Below, in pieces: positions 26,999 to 37,371 of a stretch of 64,000 nucleotides of DNA. Source of the stretch: Gammaproteobacteria bacterium (lineage in GTDB: Bacteria > Pseudomonadota > Gammaproteobacteria > Eutrophobiales > Eutrophobiaceae). The stretch lies in assembly GCA_003250975.1 (NCBI GenBank), contig QKIY01000028.1:62001-126000 (forward strand), given 5' to 3'. A model generated the notes under the pieces. That model was not told the origin of the DNA. It searched no databases and saw only the letters and a list, made by a program, of their open reading frames with translations. A program made the position numbers and the translations under genes. The stretch's first letter is position 1. Each line of letters opens with the position of its first letter.

Positions 26999-28440
26999 TA
27001 GCCTTGATCCTCCATACCGAGGCGCTCCATACGACTGTATAGCGTCGTACGGTTAACACCCAGCAATCTTGCTGCCTTGCTGAGGTTCCCATCGGACATT
27101 TCAAGGGCGATATTAATATACCGCCTTTCCCAGTTTCCCATGCTTTGATCCAGTTTGAATTCCTTACTATGCAGCTCTCTTTTTATAAATTCATCAAAGT
27201 CCCTGTCATGTTTATCATCAGGTTGTACCTTTGATAATTCAAGTTCAGACTCCAGTTGTTCCGCACTGACAACCTTGCCCGGGTACTTGGCGCCTAGACG
27301 GATAACAATGTTCCTAAGTTCGCGAATATTCCCGGGGAAACTGTAATTTTTCAGTAAGGCGGTGGCCGAATCGCTGAGTTTGAATAATGGATTACCCTGT
27401 GCATACAGCTTCCTGAAATAATTTAGCAGTAATAGTGCATCATCCTCTCTTTCACGAAGTGGTGGCACAAAGATCGTCAGCACACTAAGACGGTGATAAA
27501 GGTCCTGACGAAATTCACCTGAGGAAACCGATTCTTTCAGGTCCCGGTTCGTAGCGGCAATAATACGCGCCCTGGACTTGCGGGGCTGGGTTTCACCTAT
27601 GCGGTAATATTCACCATTTTCTAATACACGTAAAAGCTTTGATTGCAGGTCCAAAGATAAATCACCAATCTCATCCAGAAACAGGCTACCCTTATCCGTT
27701 TCCTCAAAAAAACCGGCCTTGTTACTGGTTGCACCGGTAAATGCTCCTTTGCAATACCCAAACAGCTGGGCCTCGAGCAGGTCAGCAGAAAAAGCGGCAC
27801 AATTGATTGTCAGGAAGCGCGCGCCCGATCGGCTGCTCATCACGTGCAGGCTCTCGGCAACCAGTTCCTTGCCTACACCTGACTCTCCCTCGATCAAGAC
27901 CGGGTATGGTGTATCTGCAAACTGTTCCACCAGGCTCTTGAGTGTTTTTACCGCCCGGCTATCGCCCTGCAGTCGATCGCCTTGCGCATGCTTGTCTTGC
28001 TCCACCTGCTCTGCCTCCAGCATCATGAGTTGATGCTGGAGGCGGGCCAGTAATAAAGTGACATCACACGGCTTCGAAATGAAATCAACTGCGCCCAAGG
28101 TCAGTGCATGCCTTATATTTTCCTGCTCACTCTGCCCTGACAGGATGAGTATCTTGATATTCCTGTTAAAACCAAGCAAATCGTGAATTAGGGCAAATCC
28201 CTCTTCTACGGAATGTGGCTTGGGAGGCAAGCCAAGATCGATAAGCGCAAGGGCGGGAGGCTCGGTAAATGTTTGCAAAATCTTGTTCGTCTGCTTGCGG
28301 GTTCCGGCCGTAGTAAGGCTATAGTGTTCCTGAAGAACCAGTCCAAGTGACTCAACAATTAATGGATCGTCATCTACCAGCAGCAAACGGGGCTTACTGC
28401 CAGGATCTTGCTCAAGCACACTGCCTGATGTTTCAGACAA
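26998..28440 (-). CDS. Sigma-54-dependent response regulator, PrsR-like
   Basis: 480 residues starting with TTG at 28440, which has GGAG eight bases upstream; no ATG precedes the receiver domain. The receiver (about 18-145) has Asp68 in ALIDLGLPP and Lys in FISKPCD. The AAA+ domain has Walker A GESGVGKE (185-192) and the sigma-54 contact loop GAFTGAT (232-238). A Fis-type helix-turn-helix ends the protein (NLSKAARLLGVNRTTLYSRM). The DLGLPP form of the phospho-site with a PrsK-like kinase nearby suggests the PrsK/PrsR type. It heads the long operon and very likely drives the sigma-54 promoter of the pilin gene. Confidence 0.88.
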   Translation of the reverse strand: MSETSGSVLEQDPGSKPRLLLVDDDPLIVESLGLVLQEHYSLTTAGTRKQTNKILQTFTEPPALALIDLGLPPKPHSVEEGFALIHDLLGFNRNIKILILSGQSEQENIRHALTLGAVDFISKPCDVTLLLARLQHQLMMLEAEQVEQDKHAQGDRLQGDSRAVKTLKSLVEQFADTPYPVLIEGESGVGKELVAESLHVMSSRSGARFLTINCAAFSADLLEAQLFGYCKGAFTGATSNKAGFFEETDKGSLFLDEIGDLSLDLQSKLLRVLENGEYYRIGETQPRKSRARIIAATNRDLKESVSSGEFRQDLYHRLSVLTIFVPPLREREDDALLLLNYFRKLYAQGNPLFKLSDSATALLKNYSFPGNIRELRNIVIRLGAKYPGKVVSAEQLESELELSKVQPDDKHDRDFDEFIKRELHSKEFKLDQSMGNWERRYINIALEMSDGNLSKAARLLGVNRTTLYSRMERLGMEDQG

Positions 28441-28499
28441 ATTGGCGACTCCGGTTATGTCCCTTTCAGTTCATGATCACTTTTTGAAGAAAACAATAA

Positions 28500-29396
28500 T
28501 CAGCCGACAGAGACTTTCTTCTGCACTTCCTTGCGTTTCTTAAGGATCAGATTGTCCCAGATCGCCTCGCTGGCCTCTGATTGATTCATTGTATACATAT
28601 GTATTCCCGGCGCACCATGACCAAGCAGATCGGCACAGAGCTGGGTCGTTACATCAATACCGAACGCTCGAATGGATACCCGATCATCTCCGAATTCCTG
28701 CAGTCGTTTCAATATCCAGCGCGGGATCTCAGCGCCACAGGCATCGGAAAAACGTACCAGTTGTGAACAATTAATGATAGGCATGACACCAGGTACGATC
28801 GGCACGTCGATCCCCAATTTCTCACAGTCGTCAACAAAACGATAGTAGGCCTCGGAATTATAAAAATACTGGGTGATGGCGCTGTTCGCCCCAGCATCAA
28901 TCTTGCGTTTGAAATTTTCCAGATCCTTCTTGGGGTTCGGGGCTTGGGGATGAAACTCTGGATACGCGGCAACTTCTATATGAAAATGATCACCGGTTTC
29001 ATTGCGGATGAATTCTACCAGTTCATTTGCATGACGCAGGGGGCCATAAGCCGCATGTCCGGATGGCATATCACCGCGCAAGGCTACAATCCGTTTGATA
29101 CCGGCCGACTTGTAGATCTCAAGTACTTCCCGTATCTCTTCAAGTGACTGGCCAATACAGGAAATATGGGGCGCGGCCTCTATACCCGTCTTCTCGGTAA
29201 TGTCCCTGACAGTTTCAAATGTCCGGGTACGAGTCGATCCACCGGCGCCATAAGTGACCGAGAAAAAATCCGGACGGTATTTGCTCAGGCGCTCTGTAGT
29301 CATCTGTAATTTCCCGACAGCCTCCGGTGTGCGCGGCGGGAAAAATTCAAAACTGTACCTCGGTGTGAATTTCTTTTGTGAATCCATAACTGACAT
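28500..29396 (-). CDS. metF: 5,10-methylenetetrahydrofolate reductase MetF
   Basis: Reduces methylene-THF to methyl-THF with FADH2, supplying methyl groups for methionine synthesis. 298 residues, typical. Marks: YSFEFFPPRTPE near the N-terminus, FFSVTYGAGGSTRTRT, HISCIG, GIKRIVALRGDMP, GANSAITQYFYN, and IVPGVMPI. The start could be ATG 29396 (GGGAT upstream) or 29387. It follows ahcY by 18 bp and so shares the ahcY SAH riboswitch control. In the activated methyl cycle AhcY clears SAH, and MetF provides the next methyl group; the metK gene lies upstream. Confidence 0.95.
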   Translation of the reverse strand: MSVMDSQKKFTPRYSFEFFPPRTPEAVGKLQMTTERLSKYRPDFFSVTYGAGGSTRTRTFETVRDITEKTGIEAAPHISCIGQSLEEIREVLEIYKSAGIKRIVALRGDMPSGHAAYGPLRHANELVEFIRNETGDHFHIEVAAYPEFHPQAPNPKKDLENFKRKIDAGANSAITQYFYNSEAYYRFVDDCEKLGIDVPIVPGVMPIINCSQLVRFSDACGAEIPRWILKRLQEFGDDRVSIRAFGIDVTTQLCADLLGHGAPGIHMYTMNQSEASEAIWDNLILKKRKEVQKKVSVG

Positions 29397-29414
29397 AAGT
29401 GATCCCGCCCTCGA

Positions 29415-30830
29415 TTAATAACGATAGTGGTCAGGCTTGTAAGGGCCGTCCACGCTCACACCGATGTAATCCGCTTGCGTTTCGGTCAGACGGGTCAGAT
29501 TTACCCCAATTCTTTGCAAGTGTAGGCGAGCAACTTTTTCGTCTAGGTGCTTGGGCAGGACATAGACATCCTTATCATAATCACTGTTCCGGTTGAATAG
29601 CTCGATCTGCGCCAGAACCTGGTTGGTAAAGGAATTGGACATCACAAAACTGGGATGACCAGTGGCGCAACCCAGATTCACGAGACGGCCCTTGGCAAGC
29701 AGGATTATCCTCTTGCCGTTCGGGAAAATGACATGGTCAACCTGTGGCTTGATCTCTTCCCATTCATATTTTTCCAGGCTGGCGACATCGATTTCATTAT
29801 CAAAATGGCCGATATTACAGACGATTGCTTGATCCTTCATTTTCTCCAGATGATCATGGCAAATAACATTATAGTTGCCGGTGGCGGTGACAAAGATGTC
29901 CGCCTTGTCAGCAACATCATCCAGGGTAACCACACGATAACCCTCCATCGCCGCCTGTAAGGCACAGATCGGATCAATCTCTGTTATCCAGACCGTTGCG
30001 CCCAGCCCCCTCAATGATTGTGCACAGCCTTTGCCGACGTCACCATAGCCCAGTACCACGGCAATTTTGCCGGCGATCATCACATCCGTCGCGCGCTTAA
30101 TGCCATCAACCAGAGATTCGCGACATCCATATAGATTATCGAACTTGGACTTGGTTACTGAGTCGTTCACGTTGATTGCCGGGAACGGTAATTCACCCTG
30201 TTTCTTCATCTGGTAAAGGCGATTGACGCCGGTGGTTGTCTCCTCGGTGACACCCTTGATACAGGCCAATGTCCTCGAGTAGAAATTGGCATCTGTTTCC
30301 AGCCTCTTTTTAATAGCCGCAAACAGATACTTTTCCTCCTCGCTACTAGGATTGGCGATCACCGAGGGATCTTTTTCCGCCTTGGTGCCTAGGATCAGCA
30401 ACAGGGTGGCATCACCACCATCGTCGAGGATCATGTTGGGTGAGCCGCCATCGTGCCAGGTCATAATGCGATGGGTATAATCCCAGTAATCTTGCAATGT
30501 CTCGCCCTTGTAAGCAAAAACGGGGATCTTTTGATCAGCAATGGCCGCAGCAGCATGGTCCTGGGTTGAAAAGATATTACACGAGGCCCAACGGACCTCG
30601 GCACCCAGTTTTACCAGCGTCTCAATAAGGACAGCAGTCTGGATGGTCATATGCAGGGAACCGGCAATCCGGGCACCCTTGAGTGGTTTTTTACCCTTGT
30701 ATTCCTCGCGGATCGCCATTAGGCCGGGCATTTCGGTCTCGGCAATACGGATCTCGCGATTACCCCACTGGGCTAGGGACAGGTCAGCAACGTGATGATC
30801 AGTGGCAATATCGGAAGCCGCTACGCTCAT
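29415..30830 (-). CDS. ahcY: S-adenosylhomocysteinase AhcY
   Basis: Splits S-adenosylhomocysteine into adenosine and homocysteine with NAD. 471 residues from ATG 30830 ([18 protein letters not shown]), preceded by a TTGGAGGAAAA site; the open frame extends into the riboswitch, which is not coding. Marks: [72 protein letters not shown] as the NAD loop, [13 protein letters not shown], and the C-terminal YKPDHYRY. The 471-residue length with the extra insert matches proteobacterial AhcY. A SAH riboswitch and a sigma-70 promoter stand directly upstream. metF follows in the operon. Confidence 0.96.
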   Translation of the reverse strand: MSVAASDIATDHHVADLSLAQWGNREIRIAETEMPGLMAIREEYKGKKPLKGARIAGSLHMTIQTAVLIETLVKLGAEVRWASCNIFSTQDHAAAAIADQKIPVFAYKGETLQDYWDYTHRIMTWHDGGSPNMILDDGGDATLLLILGTKAEKDPSVIANPSSEEEKYLFAAIKKRLETDANFYSRTLACIKGVTEETTTGVNRLYQMKKQGELPFPAINVNDSVTKSKFDNLYGCRESLVDGIKRATDVMIAGKIAVVLGYGDVGKGCAQSLRGLGATVWITEIDPICALQAAMEGYRVVTLDDVADKADIFVTATGNYNVICHDHLEKMKDQAIVCNIGHFDNEIDVASLEKYEWEEIKPQVDHVIFPNGKRIILLAKGRLVNLGCATGHPSFVMSNSFTNQVLAQIELFNRNSDYDKDVYVLPKHLDEKVARLHLQRIGVNLTRLTETQADYIGVSVDGPYKPDHYRY

Positions 30831-30850
30831 CTGGTTTTCCTCCAAATTAA

Positions 30851-30918
30851 GCGAGCGCCGTTTGAAACTTGCTGCCTCCCCGAGCCTGGCGGTATACCCC
30901 GTCGCAACGCTCCTCGGG
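30851..30918 (-). promoter_or_regulatory. SAH riboswitch upstream of ahcY-metF
   Basis: The minus-strand RNA starts CCCGAGGAGCGTTGCGAC, then CGCCAGGCTCGG, a linker, and AACGGCGCTC. These are the three conserved pieces of the S-adenosylhomocysteine riboswitch: the closing stem CCGAG/CUCGG, the GAGCGUUGCGAC element, and the downstream AACGGCGCUC, which pairs with GAGCGUU as a pseudoknot. It ends 20 bases before the ahcY start codon, close to the ribosome site. High SAH should turn ahcY and metF on. Confidence 0.9.
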
Positions 30919-30944
30919 AACACAGTTTTAATCTAGGATTGTGA

Positions 30945-30972
30945 AGTATAACGCCCCGCGGGAGAGATTCAA
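30945..30972 (-). promoter_or_regulatory. Sigma-70 promoter for ahcY-metF
   Basis: On the minus strand TTGAAT (30972-30967) and TATACT (30950-30945) are separated by 16 bp. The predicted start is near 30938, so transcripts would begin about 20 bases before the riboswitch. Confidence 0.7.
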
Positions 30973-31007
30973 GTTGGCACCTCCGCAAGGCCCTGTTCAA
31001 ACAGGGT

Positions 31008-32165
31008 TTATCCCAGTTCTGATTTTAAAATCTCCGCCTTATCCGTCTGCTCCCAGGGCAGATTCAGGTCACCACGCCCGAAATGGCCATAGGCCGCTGT
31101 CGGTTTATAGATAGGCTGTAGCAGGTTCAACATGGCGATAATGCCCTTGGGCCTGAGGTCAAAATGCTGCCTTATTGCGGCTACCAGTTTCAATTCATCC
31201 ACGGTTCCCGTGCCAAATGTATCGATACTGATAGAAGTCGGTTCAGCGACCCCGATGGCATAAGAGATCTGCACCTCGCAGCGTTTGGCCAGCCCTGCAG
31301 CAACCAAGTTCTTGGCGACATATCGGGCGGCATAGGCGGCCGAACGGTCGACCTTAGTTGGGTCCTTGCCTGAAAACGCACCACCGCCGTGCCGTGCCAT
31401 CCCCCCATAGGTATCGACAATGATCTTGCGACCGGTCAGGCCGCAGTCACCCATCGGGCCGCCGATGACAAACCGGCCGGTGGGGTTGATGTGATACAGG
31501 GTGTCCTTGTCCAGCCAGTCGGCGGGGAGGACGGCTTTGATGATCTCCTCCATGACCGCCTCGCGCAGGTCCGCCGTGCTGATCTCCGGGTTGTGCTGGG
31601 TGGAGAGCACCACGGCATCTATTGCTACAGGTTTGCCCTCTTTATAACGGAAGGTTACCTGGCTCTTTGCATCCGGCCGTAACCAGCCGAGTTGCCCGGA
31701 CTTGCGGACCTCGGCCTGGCGCCTTACCAGGCGATGGGCGAAGTCAATCGGTGCGGGCATCAGAGTATCAGTCTCGTCACAGGCGAAACCGAACATCAGA
31801 CCCTGATCACCCGCGCCCTGTTCCTTGTCGTCCCCCTCATCCACGCCCATGGCAATATCCGGTGACTGCTTATCCAGTGATACCATGACCGCACAGGTGT
31901 CTGCGTCAAAACCGATATCGGAACTGGTATAACCGATATTTCGGACGGTCTCCCGGGCAACGGACGGGATATCGATACTGGCCGTTGTAGTGATCTCGCC
32001 TGCGATCATGACCATGCCGGTAGTCACCAGGGTTTCACAGGCAATGCGCGCGCTTGTATCCTTGCTGAATATGGCATCAACAACCGCGTCGGAGATCTGG
32101 TCAGCGACCTTGTCCGGGTGGCCCTCGGAAACGGACTCGGAGGTAAATAAATGGTTTCTGATCAT
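31008..32165 (-). CDS. metK: S-adenosylmethionine synthetase MetK
   Basis: Makes SAM from ATP and methionine. 385 residues from ATG 32165 ([18 protein letters not shown]), which matches the family start; the open frame extends further to a non-conserved start at 32228. Marks: [32 protein letters not shown] (the ATP loop), [35 protein letters not shown] and [34 protein letters not shown] hairpin follows the stop at 30991-31006 but lacks a T run. MetK feeds the same methyl cycle as ahcY and metF, which have their own promoter. No SAM riboswitch upstream. Confidence 0.97.
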   Translation of the reverse strand: MIRNHLFTSESVSEGHPDKVADQISDAVVDAIFSKDTSARIACETLVTTGMVMIAGEITTTASIDIPSVARETVRNIGYTSSDIGFDADTCAVMVSLDKQSPDIAMGVDEGDDKEQGAGDQGLMFGFACDETDTLMPAPIDFAHRLVRRQAEVRKSGQLGWLRPDAKSQVTFRYKEGKPVAIDAVVLSTQHNPEISTADLREAVMEEIIKAVLPADWLDKDTLYHINPTGRFVIGGPMGDCGLTGRKIIVDTYGGMARHGGGAFSGKDPTKVDRSAAYAARYVAKNLVAAGLAKRCEVQISYAIGVAEPTSISIDTFGTGTVDELKLVAAIRQHFDLRPKGIIAMLNLLQPIYKPTAAYGHFGRGDLNLPWEQTDKAEILKSELG

Positions 32166-32274
32166 CAGGGTTCCTGCCCAACAAATTTGAAAACGCGGCA
32201 TTCTAACTTGTCTGTTGAATAAATACACGGCATTTGCTTTTAATAACTGTTAATTCTGAAAAACGGAGGTTGTC

Positions 32275-32832
32275 ATGGTTCTGATGCAAACACCGGTATG
32301 TGATTTTGGCCTGCCGGCACCTAATTTCAAGTTACAAGGCATTGACGGAAAGGAATGGACGCTGGCGGACTGCCGGGGTGAAAAAGGGACACTGGTGATG
32401 TTTATTTGTAACCACTGCCCTTATGTAAAGGCGATACAGAAAAAACTGGTGAGGGATTCGCGTGAATTAATGGACTATGGTGTAAAATGCGTTGCCATTA
32501 TGTCAAATGACCCGGCCGATTATCCGGAAGATTCTTTCGATAATATGAAACGAGTCGCCGAAAAGCTTGCCTATCCCTTTCCCTACCTCTTCGACGAGAC
32601 GCAGGACGTCGCCAGGGCCTATGGGGCCGTGTGCACACCGGACTTTTTCGGCTACAACGCAGACCTTGAACTGCAATACCGTGGACGTCTGGACGCCAGC
32701 CGCACCGAACCGGCACCGGAAGGCAGTCGGCGTGACCTCTTCGAGGCCATGAAACAGATCGCGGAAACAGGAAAGGGACCGGAAGAACAATTGATAAGCC
32801 AGGGCTGTTCCATTAAATGGCGGGAGAGCTAA
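32275..32832 (+). CDS. Thioredoxin-fold (AhpC/TSA-like) redox protein
   Basis: 185 residues. The protein has no signal peptide, and the thioredoxin-like fold is evident: FGLPAPNFKLQGIDGKEWTLAD, VMFICNHCPYVKAIQ, with a CNHC motif near residues 44-47 (CxxC), then CVAIMSNDPADYPEDS and YGAVCTPDFFGYNADLELQYRG. This group is found with peroxiredoxin-like annotations in many proteobacteria; it may be a thiol peroxidase or disulfide reductase, and its substrate is not known. Start ATG 32275 with GGAGG seven bases upstream. Divergent from metK across 109 bp. Confidence 0.8.
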   Translation: MVLMQTPVCDFGLPAPNFKLQGIDGKEWTLADCRGEKGTLVMFICNHCPYVKAIQKKLVRDSRELMDYGVKCVAIMSNDPADYPEDSFDNMKRVAEKLAYPFPYLFDETQDVARAYGAVCTPDFFGYNADLELQYRGRLDASRTEPAPEGSRRDLFEAMKQIAETGKGPEEQLISQGCSIKWRES

Positions 32833-33040
32833 TTTGGGCATGCTGCTTGCCCCTGCCGCGTGACTGAGTGAAAATACGCGGTTTCTGTATGAACAGTGCC
32901 TGGCGGGGATCCCACATTCAGTGGGCTGGACTGAATTACCGACAATAATATCAGCCTGTTAAACTATACAGGTTACTCAGTCCTGTAGCACATCCGAGTC
33001 CATTGTCGTTCATATCACTATCCAACCAGCGGAGAAATTA
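32833..33040 (+). other. Intergenic region before tkt
   Basis: 208 bp without a coding frame. A small hairpin CCCAC-ATTCA-GTGGG lies near 32912-32926 but has no T run after it. The candidate promoter toward tkt (TTACCG, then TAAACT 18 bp later near 32937-32966) is weak. I see no binding site for CbbR that I could defend. Confidence 0.4.
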
Positions 33041-35035
33041 ATGCTTTCGAGGCGTGAACTAGCCAATGCCATCAGGGCACTGAGCATGGATGCAGTTGAA
33101 AAGGCCAAATCAGGCCACCCGGGTGCGCCAATGGGGATGGCTGACATCATGGAGGTGCTTTGGAATGATTACCTGAGCCACAATCCTGCCAACCCGCACT
33201 GGCCCAACCGCGATCGATTTGTCCTGTCCAATGGCCACGGCTCGATGTTGCTCTATTCAATATTGCACCTGAGTGGCTATGAATTGCCTATGGAGGAGAT
33301 AAAGAAATTCCGCCAGCTCCACTCGATGACGCCCGGACACCCCGAGTACGGCTATACCCCGGGGATCGAGACGACCACGGGGCCGTTAGGGCAGGGGCTT
33401 GCTAATGCCATAGGAATGGCCATCGCTGAGCGCACTCTGGCTGCACAGTTCAACCGGGAAGGATTTGATATCGTCAATCATTATACCTATGTCGCGGCCG
33501 GTGATGGCTGCATGATGGAAGGTATTTCTCATGAGGCCTGTTCGCTGGCGGGTACGCTCAAACTCGGTAAATTAATCTGTCTTTATGACAGCAACCAGAT
33601 CTCCATTGACGGTGATGTAGAGGGCTGGTTTACGGACGACACCCCCGCGCGTATGGAGGCTTATGGTTGGCATGTGATCCGTGATGTCGATGGTCATGAT
33701 GCGGACCAGGTCAAGACCGCGCTGGCTGAGGCCCGCAAAGTCACCGACAGGCCCTCGTTCATTTGCTGTCATACCATCATCGGCTGGGGGGCACCAAACA
33801 AGCAGGGTAAGGAATCCTGCCATGGTGCGCCGCTGGGCGAGGCCGAGGTCAGGCTGGCACGGGAACAACTGGGCTGGACTTACGAACCCTTCGTCATCCC
33901 GAAGGAATATTACGAGGGCTGGGATGCACGTGAACAGGGACTCCAGCGTGAGCAGGCGTGGCAGGAAAAATTCTACGCTTACAGCTTAAAATTTCCAGAA
34001 CTGGCACAGGAGTTCCGTCGCCGCATGGACAAGACGCTGCCTGAAAACTGGCAGGCGGAAACAAATGCCTTTATCAGGGCGACCGCAGAAAAAGCAGAGA
34101 GTATTGCCTCGCGCAAGGCCTCACAAAATACCCTGGAGGCCTTTGGTCCGCTGTTACCGGAATTGATTGGCGGTTCTGCCGATCTGGCCGGTTCCAATCT
34201 GACCCTCTGGTCCGGATCCAAAACCAACTCGGGGGCCACACCGGACGGCAACTATATCTACTATGGTGTCCGCGAATTTGGAATGTGTGCCATTAATAAC
34301 GGTATCGCCCTGCACGGCGGCTTTATTCCCTACGGTGCGACCTTCCTGATATTTTCGGAATACGCACGCAACGCACTGCGCATGGCGGCGTTGATGAAAC
34401 AGCGGAATATCTTCGTGTTCACCCATGATTCCATCGGCCTAGGTGAGGATGGACCCACTCACCAGGCGGTGGAGCAGGCCGCAACCCTGCGATTGATGCC
34501 GAATATGTCGGTCTGGCGCCCGTGCGACACCGTGGAATCCGCAGTAGCCTGGCAGGCTGCCATCGAACGCCTCGATGGGCCCACGTCCCTTCTGTTCTCA
34601 CGCCAAAATCTGGCACATATCCAGCGCAACCCTGAGCAAATTGATAACATCCGGCGCGGTGCCTACATACTCATTGACGCGGGCGATGACCCCGAACTAG
34701 TCATCATCGCGACTGGGTCCGAGGTGGGATTGGCACACAAGGTTGCTACAGAGCTTAATGGGCAGGGACGCAGGATACAGCTGGTCTCCATGCCATCATC
34801 TGATGCTTTTGATACGCAAGACAGTACATATCGTGATAAGGTGCTGCCCCCCGACTGCCGTAAACGCATCGCTGTCGAGGCGGGAGTCAGTGACTACTGG
34901 CGCAAGTACATCGGCCTTGATGGCTTGGTCCTGGGTGTTGATCGTTTTGGTGAATCCGCACCCGGACCTGTCGTCTATGATTACTTCGGACTGAACGAGG
35001 CAGGACTAAAAAAAATGGTAAATCAACTACTGTAG
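33041..35035 (+). CDS. tkt: Transketolase
   Basis: 664 residues. Transfers two-carbon ketol units with thiamine diphosphate in the pentose phosphate and Calvin cycles. Marks: [54 protein letters not shown], the ThDP motif [13 protein letters not shown] ending in [27 protein letters not shown], and [19 protein letters not shown]. Start ATG 33041 after GGAG. It leads a plus-strand series with gap, pgk, pyk and fba, as found in autotrophic gammaproteobacteria where the genes serve the Calvin cycle as well as glycolysis. Confidence 0.97.
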   Translation: MLSRRELANAIRALSMDAVEKAKSGHPGAPMGMADIMEVLWNDYLSHNPANPHWPNRDRFVLSNGHGSMLLYSILHLSGYELPMEEIKKFRQLHSMTPGHPEYGYTPGIETTTGPLGQGLANAIGMAIAERTLAAQFNREGFDIVNHYTYVAAGDGCMMEGISHEACSLAGTLKLGKLICLYDSNQISIDGDVEGWFTDDTPARMEAYGWHVIRDVDGHDADQVKTALAEARKVTDRPSFICCHTIIGWGAPNKQGKESCHGAPLGEAEVRLAREQLGWTYEPFVIPKEYYEGWDAREQGLQREQAWQEKFYAYSLKFPELAQEFRRRMDKTLPENWQAETNAFIRATAEKAESIASRKASQNTLEAFGPLLPELIGGSADLAGSNLTLWSGSKTNSGATPDGNYIYYGVREFGMCAINNGIALHGGFIPYGATFLIFSEYARNALRMAALMKQRNIFVFTHDSIGLGEDGPTHQAVEQAATLRLMPNMSVWRPCDTVESAVAWQAAIERLDGPTSLLFSRQNLAHIQRNPEQIDNIRRGAYILIDAGDDPELVIIATGSEVGLAHKVATELNGQGRRIQLVSMPSSDAFDTQDSTYRDKVLPPDCRKRIAVEAGVSDYWRKYIGLDGLVLGVDRFGESAPGPVVYDYFGLNEAGLKKMVNQLL

Positions 35036-35085
35036 CGAAATAAGTGACCCAATCAAGCAAATGACAAAAAAGTGGAGAATCAGCA

Positions 35086-36099
35086 ATGGCAATTAAGGTA
35101 GGCATTAATGGTTATGGCCGGATCGGTCGCAATATCTTACGGGCGCTCTTTGAATCCGGCCGTACAGATGAGATCGAAATTGTTGCGATCAATGATCTGG
35201 GAGACGCCAATACCAATGCCCATTTAACCCGATACGACTCCGCCCATGGCAAGTTTCCCGGGAAAGTCAGCGTTGAAGGCGACAAAATGGTAGTCAACGG
35301 CAAACCGATCAAGGTGTTCTCAGAACGCGACCCGGCAAAGATCCCCTGGGGCAATCTCGGCGTGGATGTCGTGCTTGAATCAACGGGGCTGTTTACCAGC
35401 AAGGAAAAGGCCTCGGCCCATCTCAAGAGTGGGGCAAAGAAAGTGATCATCTCTGCTCCGGGTGGTAATGATATAGATGCCACAGTGGTTTATGGTGTCA
35501 ATCATAATGTACTGAAATGTACAGATACCGTTATTTCGAATGCGTCCTGTACGACAAACTGCCTTGCACCGGTTGTGAAGGTCCTGCATGAAAACATCGG
35601 CGTGCTCCGCGGTATCATGACCACGATCCATGCCTACACCAACGATCAGGTTCTGACGGATGTCTATCATACCGACTTGCGCCGTGCCCGTTCAGCAACC
35701 ATGTCCATGATCCCGACCAAGACCGGTGCCGCAGCCGCAGTCGGACTGGTCCTGCCGGAACTGAACGGCAAACTCGACGGCTACGCCGTGCGTGTTCCGA
35801 CCATCAATGTTTCCATGGTCGACCTGACCTTCCAGGCAGCCCGCGAGACCAGTGTGGAAGAAATCAACGCATTGATGAAAAAAGCGGCTGACGGTCCATT
35901 AAAAGGCGTGCTGGCCTACAATGACGCGCCACTGGTGTCTATTGATTTCAACCATGACCCGGCCTCTTCAACCTACGATGCCGGGCTGACCAAGATCATC
36001 GACGGCACACTGGTCAAGATCGTGTCCTGGTATGATAATGAATGGGGTTTCTCCAACCGGATGCTGGATACCACCCTGGCCCTGATGAATGCGAAATAA
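35086..36099 (+). CDS. gap: Glyceraldehyde-3-phosphate dehydrogenase
   Basis: 337 residues. Marks: [15 protein letters not shown] as the NAD loop, the catalytic Cys in [13 protein letters not shown], and [11 protein letters not shown]; the C-terminus has [12 protein letters not shown]. Asp near residue 35 (AINDLGD) suggests NAD preference, though other clues are needed. Start ATG 35086 preceded by TGGAGAATCAGC. It lies between tkt and pgk with short gaps, so the run looks like one transcription unit. The enzyme can serve glycolysis or, reversed, the Calvin cycle. Confidence 0.97.
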   Translation: MAIKVGINGYGRIGRNILRALFESGRTDEIEIVAINDLGDANTNAHLTRYDSAHGKFPGKVSVEGDKMVVNGKPIKVFSERDPAKIPWGNLGVDVVLESTGLFTSKEKASAHLKSGAKKVIISAPGGNDIDATVVYGVNHNVLKCTDTVISNASCTTNCLAPVVKVLHENIGVLRGIMTTIHAYTNDQVLTDVYHTDLRRARSATMSMIPTKTGAAAAVGLVLPELNGKLDGYAVRVPTINVSMVDLTFQAARETSVEEINALMKKAADGPLKGVLAYNDAPLVSIDFNHDPASSTYDAGLTKIIDGTLVKIVSWYDNEWGFSNRMLDTTLALMNAK

Positions 36100-36122
36100 G
36101 CAAACTCTGAATTGATAAGGCA

Positions 36123-37334
36123 ATGTCTGATTTTCTTAAACTCGCCGATCTGGACCTGAGCGGAAAGCGGGTACTCATACGTGAAGACTACAATGTGCCA
36201 GTCAAACACGGCCGGGTTGAAGATGACACGCGTATACGGGCGAGCCTGCCTACGTTGCAGACAATCCTTGAGGAAGGCGCCAGGATTATCCTGTTTTCAC
36301 ACCTCGGCCGTCCCAAGGAAGGTGTTTACGATGAAGCCTTTTCGCTGGCCCCGGTAGCCGAGCGGCTGTCGGAACTGCTTGGCAGGAAGGTGCCATTAAT
36401 CAAGGACTGGCTCGAGGGCGTTGATCTTGAAAATCACGATATCGTGCTGTGTGAAAACGTGCGCTTTGAGAAAGGTGAAAAGGCCAATGATGATGAACTG
36501 GCGCGGCGCATGGCGCGCCTGTGCCATATCTACGTGAATGACGCCTTTGCCACGGCGCACCGCGCCCAGGCCTCTACTCATGGTGTGGCGAAATATGCGC
36601 CCGTGTCCTGTGCAGGCCCCCTGCTAATCGCGGAACTCAAGGCCCTGTCCGCAATCATGCGAAAACCGGAGAGGCCCTTGCTCGCAATCGTTGGCGGCGC
36701 AAAGGTCTCCGGCAAACTGAATGTTCTCGAATCACTACTGGGTAAGGTAGACCAACTGATCGTCGGAGGCGGTATTGCCAATACCTTCCTAAAGGCTGCG
36801 GGCCTTAATATCGGTAATTCCCTCTATGAAGCTGAACTGGTTGACATGGCGGGTCAGCTAATGAAAAGGGCCAGGAAAAAAGGAGCGGAAATCCCGTTAC
36901 CTTCTGACGTTGCCTGTGCCAAGACATTTGATGAAAACGCTAAGGCAAATATAAAAAAAATTGATGATATTGAAGACGATGACCAAATCCTTGATGTCGG
37001 CCCTGAAACTGCTGCACATTATGCAGAAATTATCGGTCAAGCGAAGACCATCGTCTGGAATGGACCGCTGGGTGTGTTCGAGTTTGAACAATTTAGCCAG
37101 GGCACCCGGAAGCTGGCGGAGGCCATCGCCAGAAGCGACGCCTATTCTGTCGCCGGGGGTGGAGATACCCTCGCTGCCATTAGCAAGTTTGATGTTACAG
37201 AGGGTATCTCTTATATCTCTACCGGAGGCGGAGCATTTCTCGAGTTCCTGGAAGGGAAAAAACTGCCCGCTGTTCAGATCCTGGAAGAAGCTGCACGCGC
37301 CTGGTCTGCAATGGAAAGGGCCCGCGAATTCTAG
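36123..37334 (+). CDS. pgk: Phosphoglycerate kinase
   Basis: 403 residues. Marks: [79 protein letters not shown], and the nucleotide-site [16 protein letters not shown]; the C-terminus has [16 protein letters not shown]. Nothing is missing. Interconverts 1,3-bisphosphoglycerate and 3-phosphoglycerate. Start ATG 36123; AAGG lies only four bases before. It is linked to gap and pyk by short gaps. Confidence 0.97.
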   Translation: MSDFLKLADLDLSGKRVLIREDYNVPVKHGRVEDDTRIRASLPTLQTILEEGARIILFSHLGRPKEGVYDEAFSLAPVAERLSELLGRKVPLIKDWLEGVDLENHDIVLCENVRFEKGEKANDDELARRMARLCHIYVNDAFATAHRAQASTHGVAKYAPVSCAGPLLIAELKALSAIMRKPERPLLAIVGGAKVSGKLNVLESLLGKVDQLIVGGGIANTFLKAAGLNIGNSLYEAELVDMAGQLMKRARKKGAEIPLPSDVACAKTFDENAKANIKKIDDIEDDDQILDVGPETAAHYAEIIGQAKTIVWNGPLGVFEFEQFSQGTRKLAEAIARSDAYSVAGGGDTLAAISKFDVTEGISYISTGGGAFLEFLEGKKLPAVQILEEAARAWSAMERAREF

Positions 37335-37371
37335 TAAATCAATCCTTGAGGAGGTCATTTAATAAAATTTA

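Noticed and set aside
30991-31006. CCCTGTT/AACAGGG hairpin after metK
   Set aside because: The stem is good, but no T run follows on the minus strand; left out as a terminator.
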